DNA of 64,000 nt, from the NCBI RefSeq assembly GCF_016892705.1, contig NZ_JAFEMB010000001.1:1054001-1118000 (forward strand), given 5' to 3'. The notes beneath the pieces are model-generated. The model saw nothing but the letters and a program-made list of their open reading frames with translations. It ran no database searches and was not told the origin of the DNA. The stretch's first letter is position 1; each line of letters starts with the position of its first letter. The position numbers and the translations under genes were made by a program. The DNA comes from Microvirga pudoricolor. GTDB lineage: Bacteria; Pseudomonadota; Alphaproteobacteria; Rhizobiales; Beijerinckiaceae. Below are positions 50,790 to 59,047 of this stretch, piece by piece.

Positions 50790-50933
50790 ACGCGGCCCGA
50801 ACTCAAGGTCGTGCCTGTCCGAGACATGACAACCTTGACGCGATGACGGAACTCGGAACATATTAAACGTTGTATCGTTGCTATGATCCATGCCTTCGCC
50901 GGGACGCCGTCCCGCGCGCATTTGGAGAATGCA

Positions 50934-52952
50934 ATGGCCGACACGATCCATCACCATCGTAACAAGGGGTCCGCCCTTCTCGACGACATCGAGACCAGCA
51001 GCCGCCTGAGCATCGCGCTGTTCGAGGACCAGAGCCGCCAAGCGACGACCCGTCTCGCCGCCGATCCGGTCTTCGGCAACGCCGACCCCAACACGATGAA
51101 CGGCGGCAAGGGCGACGACGTGCTCTACGGCGAGGGCGGCAACGACGTCCTGTCGGGCTTCGGCGGCGACGATTACCTGAACGGTGGCGCCGACCGGGAC
51201 CTGCTCTTCGGCGGAGCCGACAAGGATACTCTCGACGGCGGCTCAGGTAACGATGTGGCCTATGGCGAGGACGGGAACGACGTCCTCTGGGGCGCCGGCG
51301 GAAACGACTACCTCGACGGCGGCATCGGCCAGGACATGCTCTATGGCGGCCATGACGGGGACACCCTCGACGGGGGTGCCGACAAGGACTGGCTCTATGG
51401 CGAGTACGGCGACGATTGGCTGTGGGGCGTCGACGGCAACGACTATCTCAACGGCGGCTTCGGCCGGGACACCCTCTATGGCGGCCATGATCAGGACACC
51501 CTGGACGGCGCCGGCGACAACGACATCCTCTACGGCGAGTTCGGCGACGACACCCTCTGGGGCGCGGCCGGCGACGATTACCTGAATGGCGGCGGCAACG
51601 ACGACGCGCTCTATGGCGGCCACGACGGGGACACCCTGGACGGCGGATCCGGCAACGACCGCCTGGTCGGCGAGTTCGGAAACGATGTCCTGTGGGGCGG
51701 AGATGGACGGGATACGCTTTGGGCAGGCTCGGGTAGCGATCGGCTACATGGCGGTTGGGGCGATGACGTCTTCATCGGCGGCAGCGACGCGGACACCATC
51801 GATGGCGAGGGTGACTTCGACGTCGTGCACTATCAGACATCACCTTATGCCGTCGAAATCAATGTCGGAAGCGGCAGGGGTTCTGGGGGAGACGCGGAAG
51901 GAGATACCTATCGAAATGTCGAAGGATTCGTCGGCTCAAGCTTCGCCGATGAATTGAGCATCGGCAACGTGGCGAGCAACTCGACTTTTCTCCTCAACGG
52001 CTTCGACGGCAACGACCAGCTTATCGGCGGCGCAGGTTACGATCTCCTCTATGGCGGAGCCGGAATTGATATCTTGGTCGGCAGTGCAAGAGCCGATCAC
52101 ATCGACGGAGGTGAGAACCATGACATCCTCACCTTCGAACTCTCATCGGGTGGCGTCCACGTCGACCTCGATGTCGGGAGAGGATATCGAGGAGATGCCG
52201 ACAGCGATACCTACTCCAGTATCGAAACGGTGATCGGAACACCTTCCGCCGACACGATCGTGGGAAGTTCGGTGGTGATCGATGCCTGGGACAGCTACCT
52301 CCTCGAAGGACAAGCAGGCAACGACACCTTGTATGCAACAGGATCTCACGCAACAGATCTTGTTGGAGGTTTGGGCGCCGATAGGATGTATGGGAACTCT
52401 GGACGCAATTACTTCACCGTTGACGATCTGGGCGACGCTGTGTTCGATCAGGCGAGGGATGATGGTGATGCAATCTTCGTGTCTGTGAACTATACGCTTC
52501 CCGGCGGTCAGTGCATCGAGGAAATTGTCGGATCCTCGGCAGGAATCCGTCTATCAGGCAATGAGCTCGACAACTTACTTGATGGGAGGACAGGCTCCGA
52601 GCAGCTAACTGGTGGTGGAGGAAGAGATACGTTTCTGTTCAGCTCAAATCTTGCACTGAGCGAGGCCGATACCATCACGGACTTCACCCCGTCGGACGAC
52701 TCCATTTCTCTCACTCGATCGATATTCAAAAACTGCCAAGGGAGCAATTTTACTGGATTTGGAACTCTTTTGAACTCGCAATTCTACATAGGGTCAGCCG
52801 CTCACGATGCAGACGATCGGATAATCTACAATCAGGCGACAGGTGAATTGACCTATGACTCAAATGGTAGCGCAGCAGGGGGATCTATGAAGTTCGCGAC
52901 ATTGCTCAATAAGCCGGCAAGTGTCACCTATGCCGACTTCATCGTCGTTTAG
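50934..52952 (+). CDS. RTX-repeat calcium-binding secreted protein
   Basis: Protein of 672 residues. After about 55 residues, including a histidine-containing start, it has dense GGxGxDxUx nonapeptides (about residues 58-290), such as [18 protein letters not shown] and [10 protein letters not shown] second, sparser block with GADRMYGN and [12 protein letters not shown] follows up to about 570. The C-terminal YADFIVV resembles type I secretion signals. No enzyme domain is visible, so it may be structural, as in surface-layer or adhesion proteins. The ATG at 50934 has GGAGA ahead. The exporter genes diverge at 49463. The C-terminal third is visibly AT-richer than the repeat part. Confidence 0.88.
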   Translation: MADTIHHHRNKGSALLDDIETSSRLSIALFEDQSRQATTRLAADPVFGNADPNTMNGGKGDDVLYGEGGNDVLSGFGGDDYLNGGADRDLLFGGADKDTLDGGSGNDVAYGEDGNDVLWGAGGNDYLDGGIGQDMLYGGHDGDTLDGGADKDWLYGEYGDDWLWGVDGNDYLNGGFGRDTLYGGHDQDTLDGAGDNDILYGEFGDDTLWGAAGDDYLNGGGNDDALYGGHDGDTLDGGSGNDRLVGEFGNDVLWGGDGRDTLWAGSGSDRLHGGWGDDVFIGGSDADTIDGEGDFDVVHYQTSPYAVEINVGSGRGSGGDAEGDTYRNVEGFVGSSFADELSIGNVASNSTFLLNGFDGNDQLIGGAGYDLLYGGAGIDILVGSARADHIDGGENHDILTFELSSGGVHVDLDVGRGYRGDADSDTYSSIETVIGTPSADTIVGSSVVIDAWDSYLLEGQAGNDTLYATGSHATDLVGGLGADRMYGNSGRNYFTVDDLGDAVFDQARDDGDAIFVSVNYTLPGGQCIEEIVGSSAGIRLSGNELDNLLDGRTGSEQLTGGGGRDTFLFSSNLALSEADTITDFTPSDDSISLTRSIFKNCQGSNFTGFGTLLNSQFYIGSAAHDADDRIIYNQATGELTYDSNGSAAGGSMKFATLLNKPASVTYADFIVV

Positions 52953-53017
52953 AGTATCAACGGACATAAGCTTCCATCCGCGAAGCACACGTTCGACAGC
53001 CTTCATGGTCTGATGGC

Positions 53018-53060
53018 TGTCCATAGTCTAGAGCGCGAATACGGCTCTAGACTATGGACA
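53018..53060. repeat. Perfect 17-bp inverted repeat downstream of the RTX gene
   Basis: TGTCCATAGTCTAGAGC (53018-53034) and GCTCTAGACTATGGACA (53044-53060) are exact complements around the nine-base loop GCGAATACG. There is no T-run after it on the plus strand. It lies between the RTX gene and the convergent MBL gene. It may be a terminator of unusual form, an mRNA-end stem or a footprint of a mobile element. Confidence 0.7.
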
Positions 53061-53137
53061 CCCCAAGATCATGATAATGATTTCGTCGTGCTAAAAGGGA
53101 GGTCCGCTCACATTGGCCACTCTCGACCTTGGTGGAT

Positions 53138-53980
53138 TCACATCGGTTTCTCGCCCCGGCTCAACCGCTGCAGCGCTTCCAGCTCCACCGCGTCGTGGCT
53201 GCAGAACACCCGTACGCCGTTGCGGCGGTCGTTTGCCAGGGCGTGCACGCGGCGCCGGTTGCGGAGCCGCATCGGACGGTCGACCTCCATCATGCGCTGA
53301 TAGGCGGCGAGACCCGGCGTGACCCTGGGCTGGGAATCCATTTCGTGACGGTGGAAATACGCGTCGCCCGCATTCAACAGCCAGCCCTCCGGCGTGTCGA
53401 TCGCCACGCCCGCATGGCCCTCCGTATGGCCCGGCAGCGGGATCATGAGGATCTCGGGCGGCAGGCCGTCGAGATCGCGCACGGCGTCGAATCCGAACCA
53501 GCGCTCGCCGCCCCCTTCGTACAAGCGCCAATTCCGCACGTCGTCCCATTGCGGCGGCCGGTAGCGCCCGCGCTCGCGGAAGCCGTGTCGCGCGCGGGCG
53601 GCCGCCATCTCGTCCTGTAGAACATGCACGCGTGCGTGAGGAAAGTCCTCGAGCCCGCCCGCATGGTCGAAGTCGAGATGGGTCAACACGATGTGGCGCA
53701 CGTCCCGGGGCGAAAAGCCGTGTGCCTTCACCTGCTCGAACGCGGTACGGCGGTGATCGAACTGGATGCGGTTGAAATGGATGAAGAAGGGATTCAGCCG
53801 CCGATAGGGATGCTCCACATCCTGGCGGCCGAACCCCGTATCGATGAGGACGAGACCCTCATCGGCCTCGACCAGAAGGCAGTGACAGACGAGCTGTGCC
53901 GTCAGGCCACGGCTGACGCCGTCCATCAGGCGCCCGCCGAGAGGACACATGCAGCCGCAGTTGAGATGATGAACGCGCAT
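53138..53980 (-). CDS. MBL-fold metallo-hydrolase (AHL-lactonase-like family)
   Basis: Zinc hydrolase of 280 residues. The metal motif reads HLDFDHAGG near residue 101, with aspartate in place of the second histidine of the common HxHxDH; the PLPGHTEGHAGV block near 190 and NAGDAYFHRHE near 210 supply further ligands, and FCSHDAVELE the last histidine. Lactonases of the AiiA group share the general pattern. Quorum-quenching or another hydrolysis is possible but not shown. It lies in a separate unit between the RTX gene and topoisomerase IB. Confidence 0.8.
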   Translation of the reverse strand: MRVHHLNCGCMCPLGGRLMDGVSRGLTAQLVCHCLLVEADEGLVLIDTGFGRQDVEHPYRRLNPFFIHFNRIQFDHRRTAFEQVKAHGFSPRDVRHIVLTHLDFDHAGGLEDFPHARVHVLQDEMAAARARHGFRERGRYRPPQWDDVRNWRLYEGGGERWFGFDAVRDLDGLPPEILMIPLPGHTEGHAGVAIDTPEGWLLNAGDAYFHRHEMDSQPRVTPGLAAYQRMMEVDRPMRLRNRRRVHALANDRRNGVRVFCSHDAVELEALQRLSRGEKPM

Positions 53981-54058
53981 ATCGCCGATCCGTGCCGAGC
54001 CGAGGTGACGTCAGGTGAAGTGAGGCCCAACGCCGGGCGCGCGAAAATGTTCGCCGCT

Positions 54059-55207
54059 TCAAGCCCGCGCTTCGGCCGCGCCGGCGATGGCACGGCGCCG
54101 GGCGGGCTTGGCGCTCGTCTTCTCGATCTCGCGGGTCAGGCGCGCCTCGAGAAAGGTCAGCACGGCGGCCTCTTCCGGCCGCAGCCCCGCCAGATCCTTG
54201 CGCAGCTTGGCCTCCACGGTCTCGCGCACCTCGATCAGAAGGTCGCCCTGGAGGTAACAGTCAAACACCTCCGGGTGAACGTAGCATTTGCGGCAGATCG
54301 TCGGTGTGTTGCCAAGGCGCGAGGAAACCTCCTCGATGGCGGCACGCACGTTCTTCTTGGCCTTGGCCTGCGTGTCGAACGTCTCGAATTCGGACAGCGC
54401 CATGGCGGCCAGGACCGTTCCGGCCCAGGTGCGGAAGTCCTTCGCGGTGATGTCGCGGCCGGTGATCTCCTTCAGATAAGCATTCACGTCGGCCGAGCTG
54501 ACGGATTGCCGCTCGCCCGCCTCGTCGAGGTACTGGAACAGCTCCTGGCCCGGCAGGTCCTGGCAGGCTTTCACGATCCGGGCGACCCGACGGTCCTTGA
54601 CGGCCAGGCGCCAGGTCTTGCCGCTCTTGCCCTTGAATTGGAACTTCAGCTCCGCGCCGTCCACCTCCACATGCGGGTCGCGCAGGGTGGTCAGGCCGTA
54701 GCTCTTGTTCTGCTTGGCGTAATCGGCATTGCCGACGCGGATCAGGGTCGTCTCGAGGAGGTGCACCACGGTGGCCAGAACCTTTTCCCGGGGCAGGCCG
54801 CGCAATTTCATATGGGCGTCGATGGTCTCGCGGATGGACGGGAGCGCGCGGGCGAAGGCGAACATGTGCTCGAACTTGGTGCTCTCGCGGATCTCCCGGA
54901 AGGCCGCGTGATAGCGGTACTGCTTGCGGCCCTTGGCGTCCCGGCCGGTGGCCTGGATGTGGCCGTTGGCCTTGGAGCAGATCCACACATCCGTGTAGGC
55001 GGGTGGAATGGCCAGGGCCTTGATGCGCTTGAGGGTGGCGTCGTCCTCCACCTTGCCGCCGCCGGGCTTCATGTAGGCGAATCCCTTCCCCACCTTCTTG
55101 CGGCGGATGCCGGGTTCCTCGTCGGACACGTAGGTGAGCCCGGCGCTTTCGGCCGCGTCGCGGGGATCGATGATGTCGTCCTGGGCGGTGTTGGGGTCCA
55201 GCAGCAT
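54059..55207 (-). CDS. DNA topoisomerase IB (eukaryote-like, poxvirus type)
   Basis: Type IB topoisomerase of 382 residues. The N-terminal domain (about 15-75) has GLTYVSDEEPGIRRKK and GFAYMKPGG; the catalytic domain (about 90-320) has AIPPAYTDVWICSKANGHIQATGRD, YRYHAAFREIRES, FRTWAGTVLAAMAL near 258 and the nucleophile tyrosine in ICRKCYVHPEV near 308. All catalytic blocks appear. Such enzymes relax both supercoils without ATP and are common in soil alphaproteobacteria. It stands alone, diverging from the glycosyltransferase. Confidence 0.92.
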   Translation of the reverse strand: MLLDPNTAQDDIIDPRDAAESAGLTYVSDEEPGIRRKKVGKGFAYMKPGGGKVEDDATLKRIKALAIPPAYTDVWICSKANGHIQATGRDAKGRKQYRYHAAFREIRESTKFEHMFAFARALPSIRETIDAHMKLRGLPREKVLATVVHLLETTLIRVGNADYAKQNKSYGLTTLRDPHVEVDGAELKFQFKGKSGKTWRLAVKDRRVARIVKACQDLPGQELFQYLDEAGERQSVSSADVNAYLKEITGRDITAKDFRTWAGTVLAAMALSEFETFDTQAKAKKNVRAAIEEVSSRLGNTPTICRKCYVHPEVFDCYLQGDLLIEVRETVEAKLRKDLAGLRPEEAAVLTFLEARLTREIEKTSAKPARRRAIAGAAEARA

Positions 55208-55343
55208 GGCTCGCCTTGAAGTCGGAGTGCGATGTCAACTGGAGGGCGTCGGGTCCGGTTCCGCCGGCCCCCAGTGGCATAATAGCGGGTCCCCTTTTGG
55301 CCGCGATGCTCTAGAAGAGCTTTCCGTCCGCTTCGAGTTGCCC

Positions 55344-56534
55344 GTGTCATCCATCTCCCCCCCTCCCGTCGCCCCGCTCTCAAACGGCTCCCTCCCAGCC
55401 GGCTCCCTCCATGGGCGAAAGATCGTCTTCGTCGTCACGGAGGACTGGTTCTTCGCGTCGCACTTCCTGCCGATGGCCCGCGCGGCCCGCGAACTCGGCC
55501 TCGCCGTTTCGGTGGTGACCCGGGTGAACGCCCATCGCCACCTCATCGAGGCGACGGGCGCGAAGGTGATCCCCCTCCAGGCGGAGCGGCGAAGCCTCAA
55601 CCCCATGACGGCGGGCTACGCGGCGGGTCAGCTCGCCTCGATCCTCAAGGCCGAGAAAGCCGATCTCGTCCATTGCATCGCCCTTCGCGCCATCCTAACC
55701 GGCGGCTTCGCGGCGAGCCTCGCGGGGGTCCGGCGACGGGTCTTCGCCCTGACGGGGCTGGGCTTCCTAGGCGCCCGGGGCGGGCTCGCGGGCCGTCTGT
55801 CGCAGCGCGCCGTGCGGCTTCTGGTCCGGGGGCTCGAGACCTCCCAGACCCGCTATCTCTTCGAGAACCGGGACGATCCGGCTGAGCTCGGGCTCGATCC
55901 CGATTCGGAGCGCGTCACTCTCGTGGGCGGAGCCGGAATCGACCCCGACCATTTCGCGGTCGCCCCCCTGCCCCCGCAGCCGCCGCTCAGGGTCGCCATC
56001 GTGGCGCGCATGCTGTGGTCGAAGGGGATCGACCTGGCCGTGGACGCCTTGCGCATCGCCCGCGACCGGGGCGCCGCCGTGGAGCTGTCGCTCTACGGCG
56101 TGCCGGACGCCTCCAATCCGAAATCGATCCCGGAGGACACCCTGAGGGCCTGGGGCCACGAGCCCGGCATCCATTGGCACGGAGCCACCCGCGACGTGGC
56201 CGAGGTCTGGCGCGAGCACCATGTCGGCTGCCTGCCGTCCCGCGGCGGCGAGGGCTTGCCCCGCACCCTCCTGGAGAGCGCGGCCTGCGGACGGGCGCTC
56301 GTGACCACGGACGTGCCGGGCTGCCGGGCACTGGTCCGGGACGGGATCGAGGGCCGGGTGGTCCCGGCCGAGAATGCCGCCGCCCTGGCGGACGCCCTCG
56401 TGGCCCTGGCGACCGACCCCGCCATGGTCGCCCGCATGGGCGAGGCCGCCCGCGCGCGGGTGTTGGACGGCTTTACCGAGCGCGACGTCATGGAAACCGT
56501 CAAGAGCCTCTACCGCCAGATGCTGGCTGCATGA
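55344..56534 (+). CDS. Glycosyltransferase family 4 protein
   Basis: GT-B glycosyltransferase of 396 residues. The N-terminal domain (about 25-190) begins IVFVVTEDWFFASHFLPMARAARELG; the C-terminal domain (about 215-390) has VAIVARMLWSKGIDLAVDAL near 218 and the sugar-nucleotide site SRGGEGLPRTLLESAACGRALVTTDVPG near 300. That is the GT4 pattern, often for lipopolysaccharide or exopolysaccharide. The GTG at 55344 is the first plausible start; no strong Shine-Dalgarno is visible. The stop overlaps the methyltransferase start (ATGA). The sugar donor and acceptor are unknown. Confidence 0.85.
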   Translation: MSSISPPPVAPLSNGSLPAGSLHGRKIVFVVTEDWFFASHFLPMARAARELGLAVSVVTRVNAHRHLIEATGAKVIPLQAERRSLNPMTAGYAAGQLASILKAEKADLVHCIALRAILTGGFAASLAGVRRRVFALTGLGFLGARGGLAGRLSQRAVRLLVRGLETSQTRYLFENRDDPAELGLDPDSERVTLVGGAGIDPDHFAVAPLPPQPPLRVAIVARMLWSKGIDLAVDALRIARDRGAAVELSLYGVPDASNPKSIPEDTLRAWGHEPGIHWHGATRDVAEVWREHHVGCLPSRGGEGLPRTLLESAACGRALVTTDVPGCRALVRDGIEGRVVPAENAAALADALVALATDPAMVARMGEAARARVLDGFTERDVMETVKSLYRQMLAA

Positions 56535-57181
56535 TCGACGATCCGGAGACCTTCATCCGGGCCGAAACGCGCCTGCGGCCGGTACCGCACGCTCCCGAGA
56601 TCAGCCTGCATGTGGCCGACGAGGCCACGGAGCTGTGGCAGAAGACCGAGGAGGAGCTGGGCGCCATCGGGCTGCCGCCGCCCTTCTGGGCCTTCGCCTG
56701 GGCCGGCGGGCAGGCGCTGGCCCGCTACGTCCTCGATCATCCCGAAACCGTGCGCGGGCGCCGCGTCCTGGATTTCGCGTCCGGCTCGGGACTGGTCGCC
56801 ATCGCGGCCATGAAGGCCGGCGCCCGGGAGGTTGCGGCCTGCGACATCGACCCCTTCGCGGTCGCCGCCATCGGCCTCAACGCGGCGGCCAACGGTGTCA
56901 CGATCACGGCGCTCCGGGACGATCTCGTGGGACGCGACCGGGGCTGGGACGCGGTGCTGGCGGGCGACATCTGCTACGAGCGGGATCTCGCCGGGCGGGT
57001 GGCGGACTGGCTCCAGGCGCTCTCCACCCGGGGCGCGACCGTTCTCATCGGCGATCCCGGGCGCAGCTATCTGCCGATGGACCGGCTGGAGAGCCTTGCG
57101 GTGTATGAGGTGCCGGTGACGCGCACGCTCGAGGACGCCGAGATCAAACGCAGCTCGGTCTTCCGCTTCCGGACCCGGTAG
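56531..57181 (+). CDS. SAM-dependent methyltransferase, METTL20/ETFB-lysine-methyltransferase-like
   Basis: Class I methyltransferase of 216 residues. The SAM motif is LDFASGSGLVAIAAMKAGA near residue 77, the acidic end is ACDIDPFAV, and the post-motif region is LAGDICYERDLA near 140, resembling DxxY/E patterns of lysine methyltransferases related to METTL20. Bacterial members methylate the electron-transfer flavoprotein beta subunit and ribosomal L7/L12. This assignment is by resemblance only. Translation is coupled to the glycosyltransferase, which does not suggest a shared substrate. Confidence 0.75.
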   Translation: MIDDPETFIRAETRLRPVPHAPEISLHVADEATELWQKTEEELGAIGLPPPFWAFAWAGGQALARYVLDHPETVRGRRVLDFASGSGLVAIAAMKAGAREVAACDIDPFAVAAIGLNAAANGVTITALRDDLVGRDRGWDAVLAGDICYERDLAGRVADWLQALSTRGATVLIGDPGRSYLPMDRLESLAVYEVPVTRTLEDAEIKRSSVFRFRTR

Positions 57182-57278
57182 AGGCGGATCAACGCCCGGA
57201 CGCCATTTTTGTTCTGTTGTTTCGTTTGCATCCTTGCAAATGCGCTTTGGTATTTCGTTGCTGACAATCCTCTCTATA

Positions 57279-57301
57279 TGTGTAGCTATATAACCTATAC
57301 A
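57279..57301. promoter_or_regulatory. Imperfect inverted repeat in the zur promoter region
   Basis: TGTGTAG (57279-57285) and CTATACA (57295-57301) are complementary at 6 of 7 positions, with nine bases between. It sits 87 bases upstream of zur in an AT-rich patch. Fur-family proteins bind sites of this size, so auto-regulation is plausible. Confidence 0.4.
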
Positions 57302-57316
57302 AATGAACTGGGCCGC

Positions 57317-57350
57317 AACGTCACCTTGACCACAACATCACCTTGGCCGC
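57317..57350 (+). repeat. 17-bp tandem repeat in the zur leader
   Basis: AACGTCACCTTGACCAC (57317-57333) is followed directly by AACATCACCTTGGCCGC (57334-57350), matching at 13 of 17 positions. It lies 37 bases before the zur start. The role is unknown. Confidence 0.45.
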
Positions 57351-57387
57351 GACCCTCCGAGCCACACCGACCGAGAGAGATTGAACC

Positions 57388-57903
57388 ATGGCACGCATCC
57401 CCGCCCCATCTGGATACTCCTCCAAGGCCGAGACATCCTCCGAGCAGGCCCACTCCCATGCCCATGCCCATGCTCTTGCCCAGGCCGAGACCCTGTGCCG
57501 GGCCTCCGGGGCGCGCCTGACGCCGATCCGCCGCCATGTCTACGAGGCTCTCTACGAGTCGCAAAAGCCCCTCGGGGCCTATGACCTCGCCGAGGTTCTC
57601 GCCCCGAACGGCCGCAGGCTGGCTCCGATCACGGTCTATCGCGCCCTCGACTTTCTCATCGAGCAGGGCCTGGCCCACCGGCTCGCCAGCAAGAACGCCT
57701 ACATCGCCAGCGCCAACGCGGCCGAAACACAGGATACGGTGGCGTTCCTGATCTGCGAGAGCTGCGGCAGCGTGGATGAGGTCTCGTCGCAAGACCTCTC
57801 CAACAGTCTCTCGACCCTCCTGGCCCAGAAGGGTTTCCGCCCGAAGGACAAGGTGCTGGAGATCACCGGCCAGTGCACCCATTGCCAGTCGGGCTCGCAC
57901 TGA
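57388..57903 (+). CDS. zur: Fur-family zinc uptake regulator Zur
   Basis: Fur-family repressor of 171 residues. A histidine-rich start, HSHAHAHAL (about residues 22-30), is followed by the winged helix with GARLTPIRRHVYEALYESQKPLGAYDL near 42 and the recognition part RLAPITVYRALDFLIEQGLAHRL near 76. The zinc-structural cysteines are CESCGS near 121 and CTHC near 164. The HHHDH pattern of Fur is absent and a long alanine-rich linker is typical of Zur. It would repress zinc import when Zn is sufficient. The two elements before it may be its own operator region. Confidence 0.85.
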   Translation: MARIPAPSGYSSKAETSSEQAHSHAHAHALAQAETLCRASGARLTPIRRHVYEALYESQKPLGAYDLAEVLAPNGRRLAPITVYRALDFLIEQGLAHRLASKNAYIASANAAETQDTVAFLICESCGSVDEVSSQDLSNSLSTLLAQKGFRPKDKVLEITGQCTHCQSGSH

Positions 57904-57978
57904 CATCGTCCCAGCGCGGGCTCGTCCCGCGGCCGGTCCAAGGCCAAGGCTCCGTCCAGCGGGCGGAGCCCTTCCGTC

Positions 57979-58512
57979 TCAGGCGGACAGGCGCCCCTCG
58001 TAGTCCGCCTTCAGGCCCATCCAGGCATCCCAGAACGGCTCCGGGTCCCGCCCGGCCAGTCGCGCGGCCAAAACGTCGAGATGCGCGTGCCACCCGGCGC
58101 TGACGTTGAGCAGGACGGAACGGTCCAGCACGCGGTGGTGCACCAAGGTCAACAGCACGTTCCCGCCCTGCGGCTCGAGATCGAACGACACGCCTCCCGT
58201 GCTGCCCCAAGTGATCGCGAGCCGGTGTGGCGGGTCGCATTCCGTGACCTCCACTCTCATGCTGTGGTCCGTCGAAAAGTTCGAGGGACGCCGGCCGGGT
58301 GGATCGGTCAATTCATCGTTACGCCAGACCAGATCGACGGGCGCCCCGACGGATTCCGCCATCGCGCCCGAAGCCAGCCATTGGCGGCGCAGGTCGCTCT
58401 CGACCAGATAGGCCCATACCCGTTCGGCAGGCCCGGGCAGCAGGCGCTGGATCCTCAAAGTGGTGGGCTCGGTCACGGTGCCGTAGGCGTCCAGGGTCGC
58501 AAGGTCGGTCAT
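57979..58512 (-). CDS. SRPBCC-superfamily (AHSA1-like) protein
   Basis: Protein of 177 residues with the SRPBCC fold: an N-terminal strand LRIQRLLPGPAERVWAYL near residue 15, DLRRQWLASG near 35, and a C-terminal helix HAHLDVLAARLAG near 145 followed by FWDAWMGLKADYEGRL. It is translated by ATGA overlap with the ArsR regulator, a frequent pair in which the regulator controls the SRPBCC gene. The fold binds hydrophobic ligands; the ligand here is not evident. The ATG at 58510-58512 follows this overlap. Confidence 0.82.
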   Translation of the reverse strand: MTDLATLDAYGTVTEPTTLRIQRLLPGPAERVWAYLVESDLRRQWLASGAMAESVGAPVDLVWRNDELTDPPGRRPSNFSTDHSMRVEVTECDPPHRLAITWGSTGGVSFDLEPQGGNVLLTLVHHRVLDRSVLLNVSAGWHAHLDVLAARLAGRDPEPFWDAWMGLKADYEGRLSA

Positions 58513-58874
58513 GTGTTCTCTCCTTTGGGTTTCGTTTCGTGACGGGCATCCTCCTCGCGGAGGAGACGGTCGAGGGCATCCAGACGACCGGTCCAGAAGC
58601 GTTCGTAGAAGCCGAGCCACTCCTGGGCGCCTGCGAGGGGACCCGGTTCGAGGCGGCACAGATGCGTGCGGCCCCGAACCTTACGGCGGATCAGCCCGGC
58701 CCTCTCGAGCACCTTGATGTGCTTTGAGGCGGCCGCGAGGGAGATCGCGAAAGGATCGGCCAGTTGGCCGACCGTCCTCTCCCCGGCCGCAAGGTCGCGA
58801 AGCATCCGGCGCCGCGTGGCATCGCCGAGGGCATGAAAGACAGTATCGAGTTGGGCAGATTGTAATTCAACCAT
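58509..58874 (-). CDS. ArsR-family transcriptional regulator
   Basis: Winged-helix regulator of 121 residues. Motifs: HALGDATRRRMLRDLAAGERTVGQLADPFAISLAAASKHIKVLERAGLIRR (about 14-60). No metal-binding cysteine pair (CxC) is present, so it is not a classical arsenic sensor, and likely belongs to the SRPBCC-paired subgroup. The ATG at 58872-58874 lies inside one of two CAACC-N4-GGTT operators, which predicts self-repression. An upstream start would add 12 residues but would lie before the promoter. Confidence 0.85.
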   Translation of the reverse strand: MVELQSAQLDTVFHALGDATRRRMLRDLAAGERTVGQLADPFAISLAAASKHIKVLERAGLIRRKVRGRTHLCRLEPGPLAGAQEWLGFYERFWTGRLDALDRLLREEDARHETKPKGENT

Positions 58875-58924
58875 GTGGTTTAATATCCATCGATCGGGTT
58901 TATTAGTCAACCGAAAGGTTGAAT
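58866..58924 (-). promoter_or_regulatory. Two matched operators and promoter of the arsR-SRPBCC operon
   Basis: The inverted repeat CAACC-N4-GGTT occurs twice: CAACCATGTGGTT (58868-58880) over the start codon, and CAACCGAAAGGTT (58908-58920) upstream. Their centres are 40 bp apart, about four helical turns. On the minus strand TTGACT overlaps the distal site, and GATATT lies 17 bp on as a -10. The transcript would start close to the ATG. Confidence 0.72.
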
Positions 58925-59047
58925 GATTTCACTGAAACGGCCCGTTGCTCGGACGTGGCGACGCATCACCCCTGCCGCGCTTGACGGATCGCGCTTTAAG
59001 CCTCAGCTAAACAGCGGCAGCGCCCGGCTGCCGCCGTGGAACGCCGT

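Noticed and set aside
51100..51750. Dense short repeats resembling a CRISPR array or minisatellite
   Set aside because: The repeats keep the reading frame and encode GGxGxDxUx nonapeptides. They are RTX coding sequence, with no constant direct repeats and unique spacers.
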